A stretch of 64,000 nucleotides of DNA from Mycolicibacterium porcinum (lineage in GTDB: Bacteria > Actinomycetota > Actinomycetes > Mycobacteriales > Mycobacteriaceae): assembly GCA_001942045.1 (NCBI GenBank), contig MSTD01000028.1:1-64000 (forward strand). Direction: 5' to 3'. Under the pieces are notes generated by a model that was not told where the DNA came from, ran no database searches, and saw nothing but the letters and a program-made list of their open reading frames with translations. Within the stretch, counting starts at the first letter, position 1, and each line of letters opens with the position of its first letter. Position numbers and translations under genes: made by a program. Positions 1 through 10,919 of this stretch are shown piece by piece.

Positions 1-90
1 GGCCAAAAACAACAAACAAAAACCACCAAACACACTATTGAGTTCTCAAACAACAGGCTTTTCTGCTTTGTCACCCTGTTTTGGGGCAAC
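1..90 (-). promoter_or_regulatory. rRNA operon precursor leader (rrnA-type), 5' of 16S rRNA
   Basis: Reading on the minus strand, this stretch contains TGTTGTTTGAGAACTC followed by AATAGTGTGTTTGG, the conserved motif of mycobacterial pre-16S leaders that carries the boxA-type antitermination and RNase III processing signals. It lies behind murA and three tandem promoters, the order known for rrnA in mycobacteria. The 16S gene itself must begin just beyond base 1, outside the window. The leader should start near base 90, about 7 nt after the promoter-proximal -10 box. The motif match is seen; the rRNA gene is inferred. Confidence 0.85.
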
Positions 91-96
91 CCCACC

Positions 97-126
97 AGCT
101 TAATTACTACTTCGCCGGCAAGTCAA
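97..126 (-). promoter_or_regulatory. rRNA promoter, proximal copy
   Basis: On the minus strand TTGACT (121-126) and TAAGCT (97-102) are separated by exactly 18 nt, a SigA-type promoter typical of mycobacterial rrn operons. The sequence after the -10 (TAAGCTGGTGGGGTTGCC) is nearly identical to that after the next promoter upstream, so the two look like a tandem duplication. Confidence 0.8.
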
Positions 127-172
127 GTTGCTTCATCCTGGCTTATTTCATCCGGTCTGAGGCAACCTCGCC

Positions 173-202
173 AGCTTAGTACGATCTCGGCTGGCTTGTC
201 AA
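173..202 (-). promoter_or_regulatory. rRNA promoter, middle copy
   Basis: On the minus strand TTGACA (197-202, consensus) and TAAGCT (173-178) are separated by 18 nt. The downstream sequence TAAGCTGGCGAGGTTGCC repeats that of the proximal promoter with two changes. With a full -35 consensus this is probably the strongest of the three. Confidence 0.8.
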
Positions 203-248
203 GTCGCTCTGGCCCGGGGGGTTTTCCCCGCTCCGCGGCGACTTCAAA

Positions 249-278
249 AGATTAGCGCGCACCAACCTACAAGGTCAA
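249..278 (-). promoter_or_regulatory. rRNA promoter, distal copy
   Basis: On the minus strand TTGACC (273-278) and TAATCT (249-254) are again separated by 18 nt. It lies about 54 nt beyond the murA stop codon, so rRNA transcription can start independently of murA. Its flanks do not share the duplicated module of the two proximal promoters. Confidence 0.75.
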
Positions 279-331
279 ATCGGCTGGTCAGCGCGATTTC
301 GAGGCTGAAAGCCAGGCCTCGAACGTGCCGC

Positions 332-1588
332 CTACGACCCTACTCGTTCGATCTCGGCTCCGAGGCTCAACAGGTTTTCCACGAACAGCGGGTATCCACG
401 ATCGATGTGGAACACGTCGTGAACCTCGGTTTCGCCGTCGGCGACCAAGCCGGCGAGGACCAGGCCGGCGCCGGCACGGATGTCCGAGGACCACACCGGG
501 GCGCTCGAAAGCTGCGGGATCCCCCGGACGACGGCATGGTGACCGTCCGTCCGCGCATCGGCACCCAACCGGATCATCTCCTCGACGAACCGGAACCGCG
601 CTTCGAAAACGTTCTCGGTGATCATCGAAGTGCCGTCCGCCACCGACGCCAGACCGATCGCCATCGGTTGCAGATCGGTCGGGAATCCCGGGAACGGCAG
701 CGTCGCCACGTTGACCGCCTTGGGCCGCTCGTACTGCACCACCCGGAAACCGTCGTCGTTCTGGGTGACCGTGGCGCCGGCGTCGTGCAGCTTGTGCAGG
801 ACCAGCTGCAGGTGCTGCGGGTCCACGCCCGTCACCGAGATATCGCCGCGTGTCATCGCCGCGGCTATCCCCCAGGTCGCCGCCACGATGCGGTCACCGA
901 TCACCCGGTGTTCCGTCGGATAGAGCCGATCCACCCCGGTGATCGTCAGAGTCGACGTTCCAGCACCGCTGACCTTGGCCCCCATCTGGTTGAGCATCGC
1001 GCAGATGTCGACGATGTCGGGCTCGCGGGCCGCGTTGTGGATGGTGGTGACGCCTTCGGCCAGCACCGCGGCCATGAGGATGTTCTCGGTCGCCCCCACT
1101 GACGGGAACTCCAGTTGGATCTCCGCGCCCCGTAGATGGTCGGCTTCGGCCACCACACAGCCGTGCTCGATATTGCAGGTCGCACCCAGTTGGCGCAGCC
1201 CGGCCTGATGCATGTCCAAAGGCCGCGACCCGATGGCATCCCCACCGGGAAGCGCCACCTTCGCCTTCTTGCACCGCCCGACCAGCGGTCCCAGCACACA
1301 CACCGAGGCGCGGAACTGCCGGACCGCCGCGAAATCGGCGTCGTACTTGGGTTCGTCGGGCGACGTGATGCGCACGGTGTCACCGTCCAGCTCGACGGTG
1401 GCGCCCAGTCCTCGCAGGACCTCCGCCATCAACGGCACATCGAGGATGTCGGGGCAGTTGGTGATGGTGCTGGTGCCCTCGGCCAGCAACGAGGCTGCCA
1501 TCAGTTTCAGCACACTGTTCTTCGCGCCACCGACAGCAACTTCGCCTGATAACCGGTTCCCGCCGGTCACCAAGAAACGCTCGCTCAC
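332..1588 (-). CDS. murA: UDP-N-acetylglucosamine 1-carboxyvinyltransferase
   Basis: MurA catalyses the first committed step of peptidoglycan synthesis, transferring enolpyruvate from PEP to UDP-GlcNAc in the cytoplasm. The 418-residue protein has the family length and the EPSP-synthase-like fold signature, with the K22-N24 region GGAKNSVLK near the N-terminus. The active-site loop reads [11 protein letters not shown]: Asp117 replaces the Cys that fosfomycin alkylates, the known basis of intrinsic fosfomycin resistance in mycobacteria. The start is GTG at 1588. A TACACT -10 box ends 7 nt before it and no Shine-Dalgarno is visible, so translation is probably leaderless. The rRNA promoters follow directly downstream on the same strand. 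Confidence 0.97.
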   Translation of the reverse strand: MSERFLVTGGNRLSGEVAVGGAKNSVLKLMAASLLAEGTSTITNCPDILDVPLMAEVLRGLGATVELDGDTVRITSPDEPKYDADFAAVRQFRASVCVLGPLVGRCKKAKVALPGGDAIGSRPLDMHQAGLRQLGATCNIEHGCVVAEADHLRGAEIQLEFPSVGATENILMAAVLAEGVTTIHNAAREPDIVDICAMLNQMGAKVSGAGTSTLTITGVDRLYPTEHRVIGDRIVAATWGIAAAMTRGDISVTGVDPQHLQLVLHKLHDAGATVTQNDDGFRVVQYERPKAVNVATLPFPGFPTDLQPMAIGLASVADGTSMITENVFEARFRFVEEMIRLGADARTDGHHAVVRGIPQLSSAPVWSSDIRAGAGLVLAGLVADGETEVHDVFHIDRGYPLFVENLLSLGAEIERVGS

Positions 1589-1595
1589 GCCGGTT

Positions 1596-1601
1596 AGTGT
1601 A
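1596..1601 (-). promoter_or_regulatory. Candidate -10 box for leaderless murA
   Basis: TACACT on the minus strand is followed by AACCGGC and then the GTG start of murA. The 7-nt distance puts the likely transcription start on the G of GTG, the usual geometry of a mycobacterial leaderless mRNA. There is no clear -35 box. Confidence 0.5.
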
Positions 1602-1673
1602 AACAGCCCGCCGTCGAGTTTCCGCCTGCTCGGACAGATCGGGCGGGCCCGGCCGACGCGTCCGCGAGCCCGG

Positions 1674-1679
1674 TACGGT
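1674..1679 (+). promoter_or_regulatory. Candidate -10 box for leaderless adenosyltransferase gene
   Basis: TACGGT is followed by six bases (TCAGCT) and the ATG at 1686. The TANNNT pattern and spacing fit a leaderless start; no Shine-Dalgarno is present before the ATG. TACGGT is a weak match, so this is tentative. Confidence 0.35.
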
Positions 1680-1685
1680 TCAGCT

Positions 1686-2258
1686 ATGGCGGTTCATCTC
1701 ACCCGTATCTATACCCGCACCGGCGACGACGGCACGACTGGGCTGAGCGACTTCAGCAGGGTTTCCAAGAATGATTCGAGGTTGGCGGCGTATGCCGACT
1801 GTGACGAAGCCAACGCCGCCATCGGGGTTGCAGTCGCCCTCGGTGCACCCGATCAGCAAATCCTGGCTGTGCTCAGGCAGATTCAGAACGACCTGTTCGA
1901 CGCCGGCGCAGATTTGTCCACGCCTGTCGTGGAGAACCCCGAGCACCCACCGCTGAGAATCTCGCAGGCCTACATCGACCGGCTCGAGAAGTGGTGCGAC
2001 GAGTTCAACGAGGCACTACCTGCACTGAATTCGTTCATCCTGCCCGGTGGCACTCCCCTGTCGGCGCTGTTGCACGTCGCCCGCACCGTGGCCCGCCGCG
2101 CTGAGCGGTCAGCTTGGATTGCCGTGCAGGAGCACGGCGATTCGGTGAGCATCCTGCCGGCGAAATACCTCAACCGGCTGTCGGATCTGCTGTTCATCCT
2201 GTCGCGGGTGGCGAACCCGGACGGTGACGTGCTCTGGAAACCCGGAGCTGCTCAGTAA
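1686..2258 (+). CDS. Cob(I)alamin adenosyltransferase, PduO type
   Basis: The 190-residue protein adenosylates cob(I)alamin with ATP to give the coenzyme used by methylmalonyl-CoA mutase and other B12 enzymes. The N-terminal [15 protein letters not shown]-binding motif and the C-terminal ARRAER and [10 protein letters not shown] segments are those of PduO-type enzymes. The frame is open far upstream to 1212, but ATG 1686 gives the family N-terminus ([14 protein letters not shown]) and the upstream part is antisense to murA. It is divergent from murA. Its 3' end overlaps the convergent DUF2550 gene by 7 bp. No cobalamin riboswitch is recognisable in the short upstream region. Confidence 0.93.
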   Translation: MAVHLTRIYTRTGDDGTTGLSDFSRVSKNDSRLAAYADCDEANAAIGVAVALGAPDQQILAVLRQIQNDLFDAGADLSTPVVENPEHPPLRISQAYIDRLEKWCDEFNEALPALNSFILPGGTPLSALLHVARTVARRAERSAWIAVQEHGDSVSILPAKYLNRLSDLLFILSRVANPDGDVLWKPGAAQ

Positions 2259-2698
2259 TTTCGCCGCCGGGCCCGCGGCGATGGCCGCGATTCGAGCCAC
2301 GACGTGAACGCCGTCAAAGCACCCCGGTCCAGGGCGATTTCGTAGCCCTGCCTGCGCTCGGGACTGTTGTCGCGCAGTTCCAGAATGACCGTCGCATCGG
2401 TCATGATGTCGAACTCGTCGCCACGCGGGGCGCGGCGCGACACCACTTCCAGCCCCCGCCGACTCAATCGTCGGTCAGGCCACCACCGCATGCTGGACAG
2501 CCGGTAGAAACCCGCTTCCCCACCGCGGTAGCGCATCACGCCGTGGCGCCAGCCGCTACCTCCGTCGGCGGGAAAGTCACGCAGGATCGCAGCAGTTCCA
2601 CCAACCTGACGCAACTTCCACAAGCGGTAGCTCAGGGCTCCCACCAAAAGGAGCAAAACGCAGACGAGCGCGACCATGCCGATCATGGGCGCGCTCAT
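2252..2698 (-). CDS. DUF2550 membrane-anchored protein downstream of atpC
   Basis: The 148-residue protein has one N-terminal membrane segment (about residues 5-24, rich in Val/Leu) followed by a basic Trp/Arg-rich domain with DFPADG, GWRHGVMRY and SSMRWWPDRRLSRRGL stretches. This is the DUF2550 family, which in mycobacteria sits at the end of the ATP synthase operon (Rv1312 in M. tuberculosis, from memory). It begins 15 bp after atpC, so it is probably cotranscribed. Function is unknown; the operon position suggests, but does not show, a link to the ATP synthase or the membrane around it. Confidence 0.88.
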   Translation of the reverse strand: MSAPMIGMVALVCVLLLLVGALSYRLWKLRQVGGTAAILRDFPADGGSGWRHGVMRYRGGEAGFYRLSSMRWWPDRRLSRRGLEVVSRRAPRGDEFDIMTDATVILELRDNSPERRQGYEIALDRGALTAFTSWLESRPSPRARRRNY

Positions 2699-2713
2699 CT
2701 GTCGTCTCTGTCG

Positions 2714-3079
2714 TCAGTCGATCTGGCCGAGTGCGCGCAGGCGCGCCCGACCCCATGCCGCTGTCTGCTCGTCGTCGGACTCCGCGTCCCGCTTGGCGGA
2801 GTCGGCGTCGATCTCGGATTCGAACTGAGCGTTCTCCACCAAGATTCGGACCGTCTCCTCGGTCACCGAGAGGAAACCGCCGTCGACGGCGATGCGCAGG
2901 TCGTCCTCGCCTTCGCGCTCGACACGAACCATCGCATCGTCGACGAGCTGCGCCACCAACGGAATGTGCCGCGGCAGGATGCCGATCTCACCGGCGGTGG
3001 TCCGGGTGAACACGAACGTAGCGGCGCCGGACCAGAGCTCACGCTCGACGGCAACGATCTCAACGTTCAAATCAGCCAT
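2714..3079 (-). CDS. atpC: ATP synthase F1 epsilon subunit
   Basis: Epsilon sits on the central stalk with gamma and the c-ring. The 121-residue protein starts [18 protein letters not shown] and has the beta-sandwich motifs [16 protein letters not shown] and [19 protein letters not shown]. As in other mycobacteria, the C-terminal helical domain is short (the protein ends about residue 121, against about 138 in E. coli), a feature linked to the regulation of ATP hydrolysis in this genus. It follows atpD by 39 bp. Confidence 0.97.
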   Translation of the reverse strand: MADLNVEIVAVERELWSGAATFVFTRTTAGEIGILPRHIPLVAQLVDDAMVRVEREGEDDLRIAVDGGFLSVTEETVRILVENAQFESEIDADSAKRDAESDDEQTAAWGRARLRALGQID

Positions 3080-3118
3080 GTCACACCACCTCTCGCACTC
3101 GGGTTTCTACAGGAGTCA

Positions 3119-4561
<1,443 letters not shown>

Positions 4562-4587
4562 CTACGAGGCTTTCGTCTTTGGTCCGG

Positions 4588-5511
4588 CTAGCGCGCGTCG
4601 GCCAGCGCGTTCGCGCCGCCCACGATCTCGCTGATTTCCTGGGTGATCTGTGCCTGACGTTCGCGGTTGGCCGCGAGCGTGAGTCCCTTGATCAGTTCGT
4701 CGGCGTTGTCGGTGGCCGACTTCATGGCGCGCCGGCGCGAAGCCGACTCCGAGGCCGCTGCCTCCAGCAGCGCCGCGTACACGCGAGTGGCGATGTAGCG
4801 CGGCAGCAGCGCGTCGAACAGGGTCTCGGCGCTCGGCTCGAACGAATACAGCGTGTGCGGACCGGCTTCCACCTCACCGACGTACTCGACGACCATCGGT
4901 GCGATGCGCAGCGCATTGGCGGTCTGCGAAAGCATGGACCGGAACTCGGTGGAGACGATGTGCAGTTCGTCGACGCCCAGAATGCCGTCGGCGCCCGCGT
5001 CGTCACCCTCGTCGTCGGCACCGGACATGAACGCCGTCACCAGGGTGTCTGCGATCGCCTTGGCGTCCTCGTAGGTGGGCCGCTCGGAGAAGCCGGTCCA
5101 CGACTCGGTCACCGTGCGCTGCCGGAAGCTGTAGTAGCCCAGAGCCTTCCGGCCGACGACGTAGAGCACCGGGTTCTTGCCCTCTTCCCGCAGCAGCGAG
5201 AACAGTTCTTCGGCCCGGCGCAGCACGTTGGCGTTGTAACCGCCGCAGAGACCGCGGTCCGAGGACACCACCAGCACACCGGCTCGCTTGGGGTTCTCCC
5301 GCTCGACGAGCAGCGGGTGATCCAGCGCGCTGGCGCCGGCCAGCTCGGTGAGCATGTTGGTGATCTCGGTGGAGTAGGGCCGAGCCGCATCGACTCGGGC
5401 CTGCGCCTTGGCGATCCGCGACGTGGCGATCAGCTCCTGCGCCTTCGTGATCTTCTTGATCGACGAGGCGGAGCGGATACGCCCGCGTAGCTCGCGAAGT
5501 GTGGCTGCCAT
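4588..5511 (-). CDS. atpG: ATP synthase F1 gamma subunit
   Basis: Gamma is the rotating central shaft of F1. The 307-residue protein has the N-terminal coiled-coil helix ([19 protein letters not shown]), the [12 protein letters not shown] signature near residue 84 and the C-terminal helix with [11 protein letters not shown]. Residues 164-178 ([15 protein letters not shown]) are the extra acidic loop found only in mycobacterial gamma subunits, reported to help couple rotation and limit ATP hydrolysis. It begins 7 bp after the atpA stop. Confidence 0.98.
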   Translation of the reverse strand: MAATLRELRGRIRSASSIKKITKAQELIATSRIAKAQARVDAARPYSTEITNMLTELAGASALDHPLLVERENPKRAGVLVVSSDRGLCGGYNANVLRRAEELFSLLREEGKNPVLYVVGRKALGYYSFRQRTVTESWTGFSERPTYEDAKAIADTLVTAFMSGADDEGDDAGADGILGVDELHIVSTEFRSMLSQTANALRIAPMVVEYVGEVEAGPHTLYSFEPSAETLFDALLPRYIATRVYAALLEAAASESASRRRAMKSATDNADELIKGLTLAANRERQAQITQEISEIVGGANALADAR

Positions 5512-5518
5512 TGGTTAC

Positions 5519-7168
5519 CTAGGCCTTCTTGGGAGCCGGCTTGCGGACCTTGACCGATTCCTTCTCAAGGTCCTCGGGGTCCAGGGCCTCGGCGTCAGCC
5601 TCGTGGGCCACCACCGAGCTGCCGTCGGAAGCGGCGAAGCCCTTCTTGAACTCGTTGATGACCGAGACCAGCTTCTCCTCGTTCTCCTCGGAGAGCTTCT
5701 TGGACTCCTTGATGCTCTTGAGGATGTCGGCGTGGCTGGCCTTGACGTGCTCCAGCAGTTCGTCGACGAAGCGGGTCACGTCCTCGGCCGGAACCGAGTC
5801 GAGGTGGCCCTGGGTGCCGAGGAAGATCGCGACAACCTGGTCCTCGACGGCCAGCGGGCTGTACTGCGGCTGCTTGAGCAGCTCGACCAGGCGCACACCG
5901 CGATCCAGCTGAGCCTTCGAAGCGGCGTCCAGGTCGGAGGCGAATGCGGCGAAGGCCTCCAGCTCGCGGTACTGCGACAGATCCAGACGCAGCGAGCCGG
6001 CCACCTCCTTCATCGCCTTGATCTGGGCGGCGCCACCGACGCGGGACACCGACACACCGACGTTCACGGCCGGGCGCACACCCTGGTTGAACAGGTCGGA
6101 CTCCAGGAAGCACTGGCCGTCGGTGATCGAGATGACGTTGGTCGGGATGTAGGCCGAGATGTCGTTGGCCTTGGTCTCGATGATCGGCAGGCCGGTCATC
6201 GAACCGCCGCCGAGCTCGTCAGACAGCTTCGCGCAACGCTCCAGCAGACGGGAGTGCAGGTAGAAGACGTCACCCGGGTAGGCCTCGCGGCCCGGCGGGC
6301 GGCGCAGCAGCAGCGAGATGGCGCGGTAGGCCTCGGCCTGCTTGGTCAGGTCGTCGAAGACGATCAGCACGTGCTTGCCGTTGTACATCCAGTGCTGGCC
6401 GATGGCCGAGCCGGTGTAGGGGGCCAGCCACTTGAAGCCGGCCGCGTCCGAGGCCGGAGCCGCGACGATGGTGGTGTACTCCATCGCGCCGCCCTCTTCC
6501 AGCGCGCGCTTCACGCTGGCGATGGTGGAACCCTTCTGACCGACGGCGACGTACACGCAGCGCACCTGCTGCTTCGGATCGCCGGTCTCCCAGGCCTCAC
6601 GCTGGTTCAGGATGGTGTCGACGCAGAGCGCGGTCTTGCCGGTCTTGCGGTCACCGATGATCAGCTGACGCTGGCCGCGGCCGATCGGGGTCATGGCGTC
6701 GACGGCCTTGATGCCGGTCTGCAGCGGCTCGGACACGCTCTGGCGCTGGACCACCGACGGGGCCTGCAGCTCCAGCGCGCGCCGCTCCTCGGCGACGATG
6801 TCGCCCTGGCCGTCGATCGGCTGGCCCAGCGGGTTGACGACGCGACCCAGGAAGGCGTCGCCGACGGGCACCGAGAGCACCTCGCCGGTCCGCTTGACCT
6901 GCTGGCCCTCTTCGATCTTCTCGAACTCACCCAGGATCACCGCGCCGACGCTGTGCTCGTCGAGGTTGAGCGCCACACCCAACACACCGCCCGGGAACTC
7001 GAGCAGCTCCTGGGTCATGACCGAGGGCAGGCCCTCGACGTGGGCGATGCCGTCACCGGCGTCGACGACGGTGCCGATCTCTTCACGCTCGGTGTCGGCG
7101 GAAAACGAGGATACGTAATCCTCGATGGCACCTTCGATATCAGCAGCCGAGATTGTCAACTCTGCCAT
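5519..7168 (-). CDS. atpA: ATP synthase F1 alpha subunit
   Basis: The 549-residue alpha subunit binds regulatory nucleotide through Walker A GDRKTGKT at residues 172-179 and forms the F1 hexamer with beta. After the conserved body it has a Lys/Glu-rich C-terminal tail of roughly 35 residues ending in VRKPAPKKA. This is the mycobacteria-specific extension that has been shown to suppress ATP hydrolysis by contacting gamma. The gene lies 46 bp after atpFH and 7 bp before atpG. Confidence 0.98.
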   Translation of the reverse strand: MAELTISAADIEGAIEDYVSSFSADTEREEIGTVVDAGDGIAHVEGLPSVMTQELLEFPGGVLGVALNLDEHSVGAVILGEFEKIEEGQQVKRTGEVLSVPVGDAFLGRVVNPLGQPIDGQGDIVAEERRALELQAPSVVQRQSVSEPLQTGIKAVDAMTPIGRGQRQLIIGDRKTGKTALCVDTILNQREAWETGDPKQQVRCVYVAVGQKGSTIASVKRALEEGGAMEYTTIVAAPASDAAGFKWLAPYTGSAIGQHWMYNGKHVLIVFDDLTKQAEAYRAISLLLRRPPGREAYPGDVFYLHSRLLERCAKLSDELGGGSMTGLPIIETKANDISAYIPTNVISITDGQCFLESDLFNQGVRPAVNVGVSVSRVGGAAQIKAMKEVAGSLRLDLSQYRELEAFAAFASDLDAASKAQLDRGVRLVELLKQPQYSPLAVEDQVVAIFLGTQGHLDSVPAEDVTRFVDELLEHVKASHADILKSIKESKKLSEENEEKLVSVINEFKKGFAASDGSSVVAHEADAEALDPEDLEKESVKVRKPAPKKA

Positions 7169-7214
7169 GGTTTTTCGTCTTCCTACCTTGTTCTTGGGTG
7201 GTTCGTGGGGGTTA

Positions 7215-8552
7215 TCAGTCCGGCAGCTGGGTCGCCGCTGCGGCCAGTCGGGACGAGATGGAGCCGTCGATCACCTCGTCACCGACGGTGATCGACAGAC
7301 CACCGAGCAGTTCCGGGTCGACGTACAGCTGCACCGAAACCGGTTGGCCGTAGATGCGGGTCAGCACCTGCGACAGCCGGGTCCGCTGGGCGTCGGTGAG
7401 CTCGGCCGCGGCGGTCACGTGCGCGACCACCTCGCCGCGGCGGGCCACAGCGAGCTCGGCGAGATCGATGACGGCCTCGTCGGCACGCTCACCGCGCAGC
7501 AGGCCCACGGTCTGGGTCAGCAGCGCCGCTGCGGTTCCGTTCACACCCGTGTTGCCGCCAAGCACCTTGTCCAGCAAGGCAACTCGACCGTCGGCCGGGG
7601 TGGTGTAGTCACTCAGCAGGGCCGAGAGCTTGGGCTCGGCGTCGAGCAGACGGCCGAACCGGAACAGCTGGTCCTCCACCTCGTCGACTTCACCTGCGGT
7701 CTCGGCGCGCTTGAGCAGCGCCAGACGTGCGGCATGTTCAATGGCGTCGACCAGATTCGATTCGATCGACCAACGCTGCGAGACGGCGGTCCGCAGCACG
7801 TCCAGCGCGGTGTCGCCGACCTTGCCGGACAGCAGCCGTTCGAGCAGCTGCACCTTGGCGGCGGGATCGTCGGCCGGCTCGGCGAGGTGCTTGGCGAGCA
7901 CCGATTCCGACAGCAGCAGCTTGGCCACGGAGCTCAGATCGTCGGCGAGCGTGGTCAGCCCGTCCGCGTCCAGGCCGCCCGCCACCGAGTCGAACTTGTC
8001 GACCACGACAGCCAGCGATTCACGGCTGGCCGCACGCAGCTTGGCGGTCGCGGCGGTGTCGATCACCACGGCGGACGGAGCCATCTCGTCGAGCTCGGCC
8101 AGGAACCGGTCGACGGTGGCGGCCTGCGCGGCCGGATCGGCGACGTGCGCCCGCACCAGGGCGTCGGCCTTGGCGACCGACTCCGATCCCAGGCCGGTCC
8201 GCAGCTGGCGGATGAGCTGCTGGCGCATCAGCTGAATCTGCTGTGCACCCTGAGCCTTGATCCGCTCGGCCTCCGTGCCCGCCTGCTCGGCCAGCTGAGC
8301 GGCGATGCGCTCAGAGTCCTGCGTAGCCTCGTCGGTCACCTTGGCCGATTCGGCCTTGGCGTCGGCGAGTGCCTTGGCATGCATGTCATCGGCTTCGGCG
8401 AGTTTCTTCGCCGCTTCAGCACTCTCTGCGAGGGCGACTCGCACGGCTTCCTGTTGCTTCCGCATCAGGTCCCGCACCGGAGGCACCACCCACTTGATGA
8501 TGATGAATGCGATGACGGCAAAGCCGATCAGCTGCCCGATAAAAATCGACAT
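7215..8552 (-). CDS. atpFH: ATP synthase fused b-delta subunit
   Basis: The 445-residue protein is the two-domain peripheral stalk subunit peculiar to mycobacteria and relatives. Residues about 4-22 form a membrane segment ([20 protein letters not shown]). A long charged helix rich in Ala/Glu/Lys follows to about residue 170, and the last 180 or so residues are the delta (OSCP) domain with TYG-type signature [13 protein letters not shown] and [16 protein letters not shown] near the end. The ATG directly follows the atpF stop codon (TAAATG), so translation of the two is probably coupled. It is often annotated atpH. Confidence 0.96.
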   Translation of the reverse strand: MSIFIGQLIGFAVIAFIIIKWVVPPVRDLMRKQQEAVRVALAESAEAAKKLAEADDMHAKALADAKAESAKVTDEATQDSERIAAQLAEQAGTEAERIKAQGAQQIQLMRQQLIRQLRTGLGSESVAKADALVRAHVADPAAQAATVDRFLAELDEMAPSAVVIDTAATAKLRAASRESLAVVVDKFDSVAGGLDADGLTTLADDLSSVAKLLLSESVLAKHLAEPADDPAAKVQLLERLLSGKVGDTALDVLRTAVSQRWSIESNLVDAIEHAARLALLKRAETAGEVDEVEDQLFRFGRLLDAEPKLSALLSDYTTPADGRVALLDKVLGGNTGVNGTAAALLTQTVGLLRGERADEAVIDLAELAVARRGEVVAHVTAAAELTDAQRTRLSQVLTRIYGQPVSVQLYVDPELLGGLSITVGDEVIDGSISSRLAAAATQLPD

Positions 8553-9068
8553 TTACTGCGTCCCACCTGATTTCACGTCGACGCCCAAAATTCGGCTGGC
8601 CAAGGTCTGCGAGAGTCCGTCCACCGACGACTCCAGACCCGACCGCACCTCGGCACTCTGGGCAGCAAGCTGCTCGTCGGCCCGGCGCACATTGTCGGCC
8701 ACCTCGGAGCCGGCCTCGGCGCGCTTGGCATCGATCACCTCGCGGCCCGAGGCGCGGGCCTCGTCGCGAATGGCCGATGCCTGGGTACGGGCCCCGGCCA
8801 TCGCCTGGTCGTAGTCGGCCTGCGCCGCGGCCACCTGCTCGGCTGACTTCCGATTGTCGGCGGCGGTCTTCGCCAGCATCGCTTCGCGCTCTGCCAGCAC
8901 CTTGCCGACCGGTGGCACAACCCATTTCGCGATCACAGCGAGTGTGATCAGGAAAATGATCAGCACGGCGAAGAAGGTGCCGTTGGGGACCAGGAAGTTG
9001 CTCTGGCCCCCACCGCCTTCCGCCGCTGCCTGGCTTGAGGCCAGGATCGTTGCGCTCAGTTCACCCAT
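8553..9068 (-). CDS. atpF: ATP synthase Fo b subunit
   Basis: The 171-residue protein has one membrane helix at about residues 28-48 ([20 protein letters not shown]) followed by a long hydrophilic helix ([21 protein letters not shown] and on). It pairs with the b part of the b-delta fusion to form the peripheral stalk, giving the heterodimeric stalk of mycobacteria. The stop codon abuts the start of the fusion gene. It follows atpE by 9 bp. Confidence 0.96.
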   Translation of the reverse strand: MGELSATILASSQAAAEGGGGQSNFLVPNGTFFAVLIIFLITLAVIAKWVVPPVGKVLAEREAMLAKTAADNRKSAEQVAAAQADYDQAMAGARTQASAIRDEARASGREVIDAKRAEAGSEVADNVRRADEQLAAQSAEVRSGLESSVDGLSQTLASRILGVDVKSGGTQ

Positions 9069-9077
9069 GCTGATGGA

Positions 9078-9395
<318 letters not shown>

Positions 9396-9419
9396 TTATG
9401 AGGGTCTAGCTGGTCATGC

Positions 9420-10196
9420 TCAGTGTTCGTCGTGCTCGAGCTCCATCGACTGGCTGAAGTACAGGATCGTCAGCAGCGAGAAGATGAAGGCCTGGATCAG
9501 GCCGACGAACAGGTCGAAGGTCTTCCAGATCGCGTTCGGGGCCCACTGGATGTACCAGGGGAACATCGCGATCAGCGCGACCAGGATGCCGCCGGCGAAG
9601 ATGTTGCCGAAAAGACGGAGGGCCAGCGAGATCGGCTTGGCGAGTTCCTCGACGATGTTGATCGGCATCAGCGCGGTGACGTGCCCCTTGAGCAGCTGCT
9701 TCGGGTGGCCGATGATGCCGCGGCGCCAGATGCCTGCCGCGTGGTAGCAGATGAACACGAACAGGGCCAGGGCCAGCACGAAGTTGATGTCGGAGGCCGG
9801 CGGCTTGTACCACTCGGCGGCGGCACCGTCAGCGCCGCCGTACTGCAGCGGGAGCACGGCGAGCCAGTTGGAGATCAGGATGAACGCGAACAGCGCCACG
9901 GCCAGGGGCAACACGAACGGCGCGACCTTCATCCCGATCGAACTCTCGATCTGACCGCGCATCTGGATGGTCAGCGCTTCCCAGAACAGTTGCACCCCAC
10001 CCGGCACACCGGTCGAGGTGACCTTGGCGCGCAGGACGAACGCCAGGGCGATCACGATCACCGCGGTGATCGCGGTGGCCAGGATGGTGTCACCGTTGAA
10101 CGTCATCCCGAACAGCTCGAACACCATCGTGTGGTGGCCGACGTGGATGGCGGCGCCACCCTCTTCGGCGGCGAGCACGGTCGTCGTCTGAGTCAT
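9420..10196 (-). CDS. atpB: ATP synthase Fo a subunit
   Basis: The 258-residue membrane protein provides the proton half-channels next to the c-ring. Several hydrophobic helices are evident, and the essential arginine lies in [13 protein letters not shown], with the conserved [19 protein letters not shown] helix before it. It begins 10 bp after the atpI-like gene and is separated from atpE by 81 bp containing no gene. Confidence 0.97.
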   Translation of the reverse strand: MTQTTTVLAAEEGGAAIHVGHHTMVFELFGMTFNGDTILATAITAVIVIALAFVLRAKVTSTGVPGGVQLFWEALTIQMRGQIESSIGMKVAPFVLPLAVALFAFILISNWLAVLPLQYGGADGAAAEWYKPPASDINFVLALALFVFICYHAAGIWRRGIIGHPKQLLKGHVTALMPINIVEELAKPISLALRLFGNIFAGGILVALIAMFPWYIQWAPNAIWKTFDLFVGLIQAFIFSLLTILYFSQSMELEHDEH

Positions 10197-10206
10197 TTAG
10201 GTCAGC

Positions 10207-10653
10207 TCAACCCTTCGATTCCGTATCCAAGACATCCAGGCCGTTCGAGCGGATCTTCCGCAGCACGGGGATGCTGGTGCTCATCACCAGCAGAGCCTGG
10301 AAAATCGCCAGCCCGAACAGCACCGCGATGCCGCCCGAGGTTTTGAAGACAAATGCGATGCCGAGTGCGATCGCGGTGATGATCAGCAGCCGCGTCGCGG
10401 AGTTCACGGCCATCTTCTTCTTGAGCGGGTGATCTTCGGCCGTGATCGCCTCGACGGCCCGGCGCACCAGCAGGGCGTTGACCAGGCCGAGGCCCAGGCC
10501 GACACCGAAGAAGACGCCGAAGAAAATGTGTCCGGTGAATGCCGCGGCCAGAATGGCCAGCGCGGTCAGTGCAACGCAAACAATCAGGAGACGCAGTGGC
10601 CGGAAAGCCACCGATGGGAACACCAACGGCGCGTTTTGCGCTGGTGTCGTCAC
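10207..10653 (-). CDS. ATP synthase protein I-like membrane protein
   Basis: The 148-residue protein has four predicted membrane helices (about residues 22-40, 44-68, 85-105 and 112-132) and no enzymatic motif. It is the first gene of the ATP synthase operon, the place of AtpI, a small protein thought to assist c-ring assembly or magnesium supply (Rv1303 is the M. tuberculosis counterpart from memory). Sequence identity to classical AtpI is not evident by eye, so the assignment rests on size, topology and position. Confidence 0.8.
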   Translation of the reverse strand: MTTPAQNAPLVFPSVAFRPLRLLIVCVALTALAILAAAFTGHIFFGVFFGVGLGLGLVNALLVRRAVEAITAEDHPLKKKMAVNSATRLLIITAIALGIAFVFKTSGGIAVLFGLAIFQALLVMSTSIPVLRKIRSNGLDVLDTESKG

Positions 10654-10919
10654 TGATTCACCCCAATCCCGCTGTCACGAAACGCTGCACCCTCGGAGAT
10701 GCCAACGGTTGCTGCCCCCTGGCAAAACCCTGTGCGCGCCCGACGAGAATATCGGAGGGCGGCGGGCGGGCTCGAATCACCCACGGGGTAGCTCCCTTTG
10801 TCGGTCGTTGATCGGCACCTGACGGTTCGTCGAACCGATGGGCCGGGCCGGCAACCCGCGAGGTTTTTCGGGTTCTGGCAGCACCCTAACACATGGTAGG
10901 CACCCCTAAACGTGGCCTA
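10654..10919 (-). promoter_or_regulatory. Gene-free stretch upstream of the ATP synthase operon
   Basis: This 266-bp gap separates the end of wecA from the first ATP synthase gene on the same strand and probably holds the operon promoter. The best -10 candidate is TATTCT at 10746-10751 (minus strand), which would give a leader of about 85 nt; its -35 is poor. A small hairpin with arms AACCCG/CGGGTT near 10854-10875 could end wecA transcription. No coding signal was seen. Confidence 0.4.

Noticed and set aside
1589..1685. Cobalamin riboswitch before the adenosyltransferase gene
   Set aside because: The gap is under 100 bp and lacks the B12-box and surrounding stems; a short or absent 5' leader is more likely.
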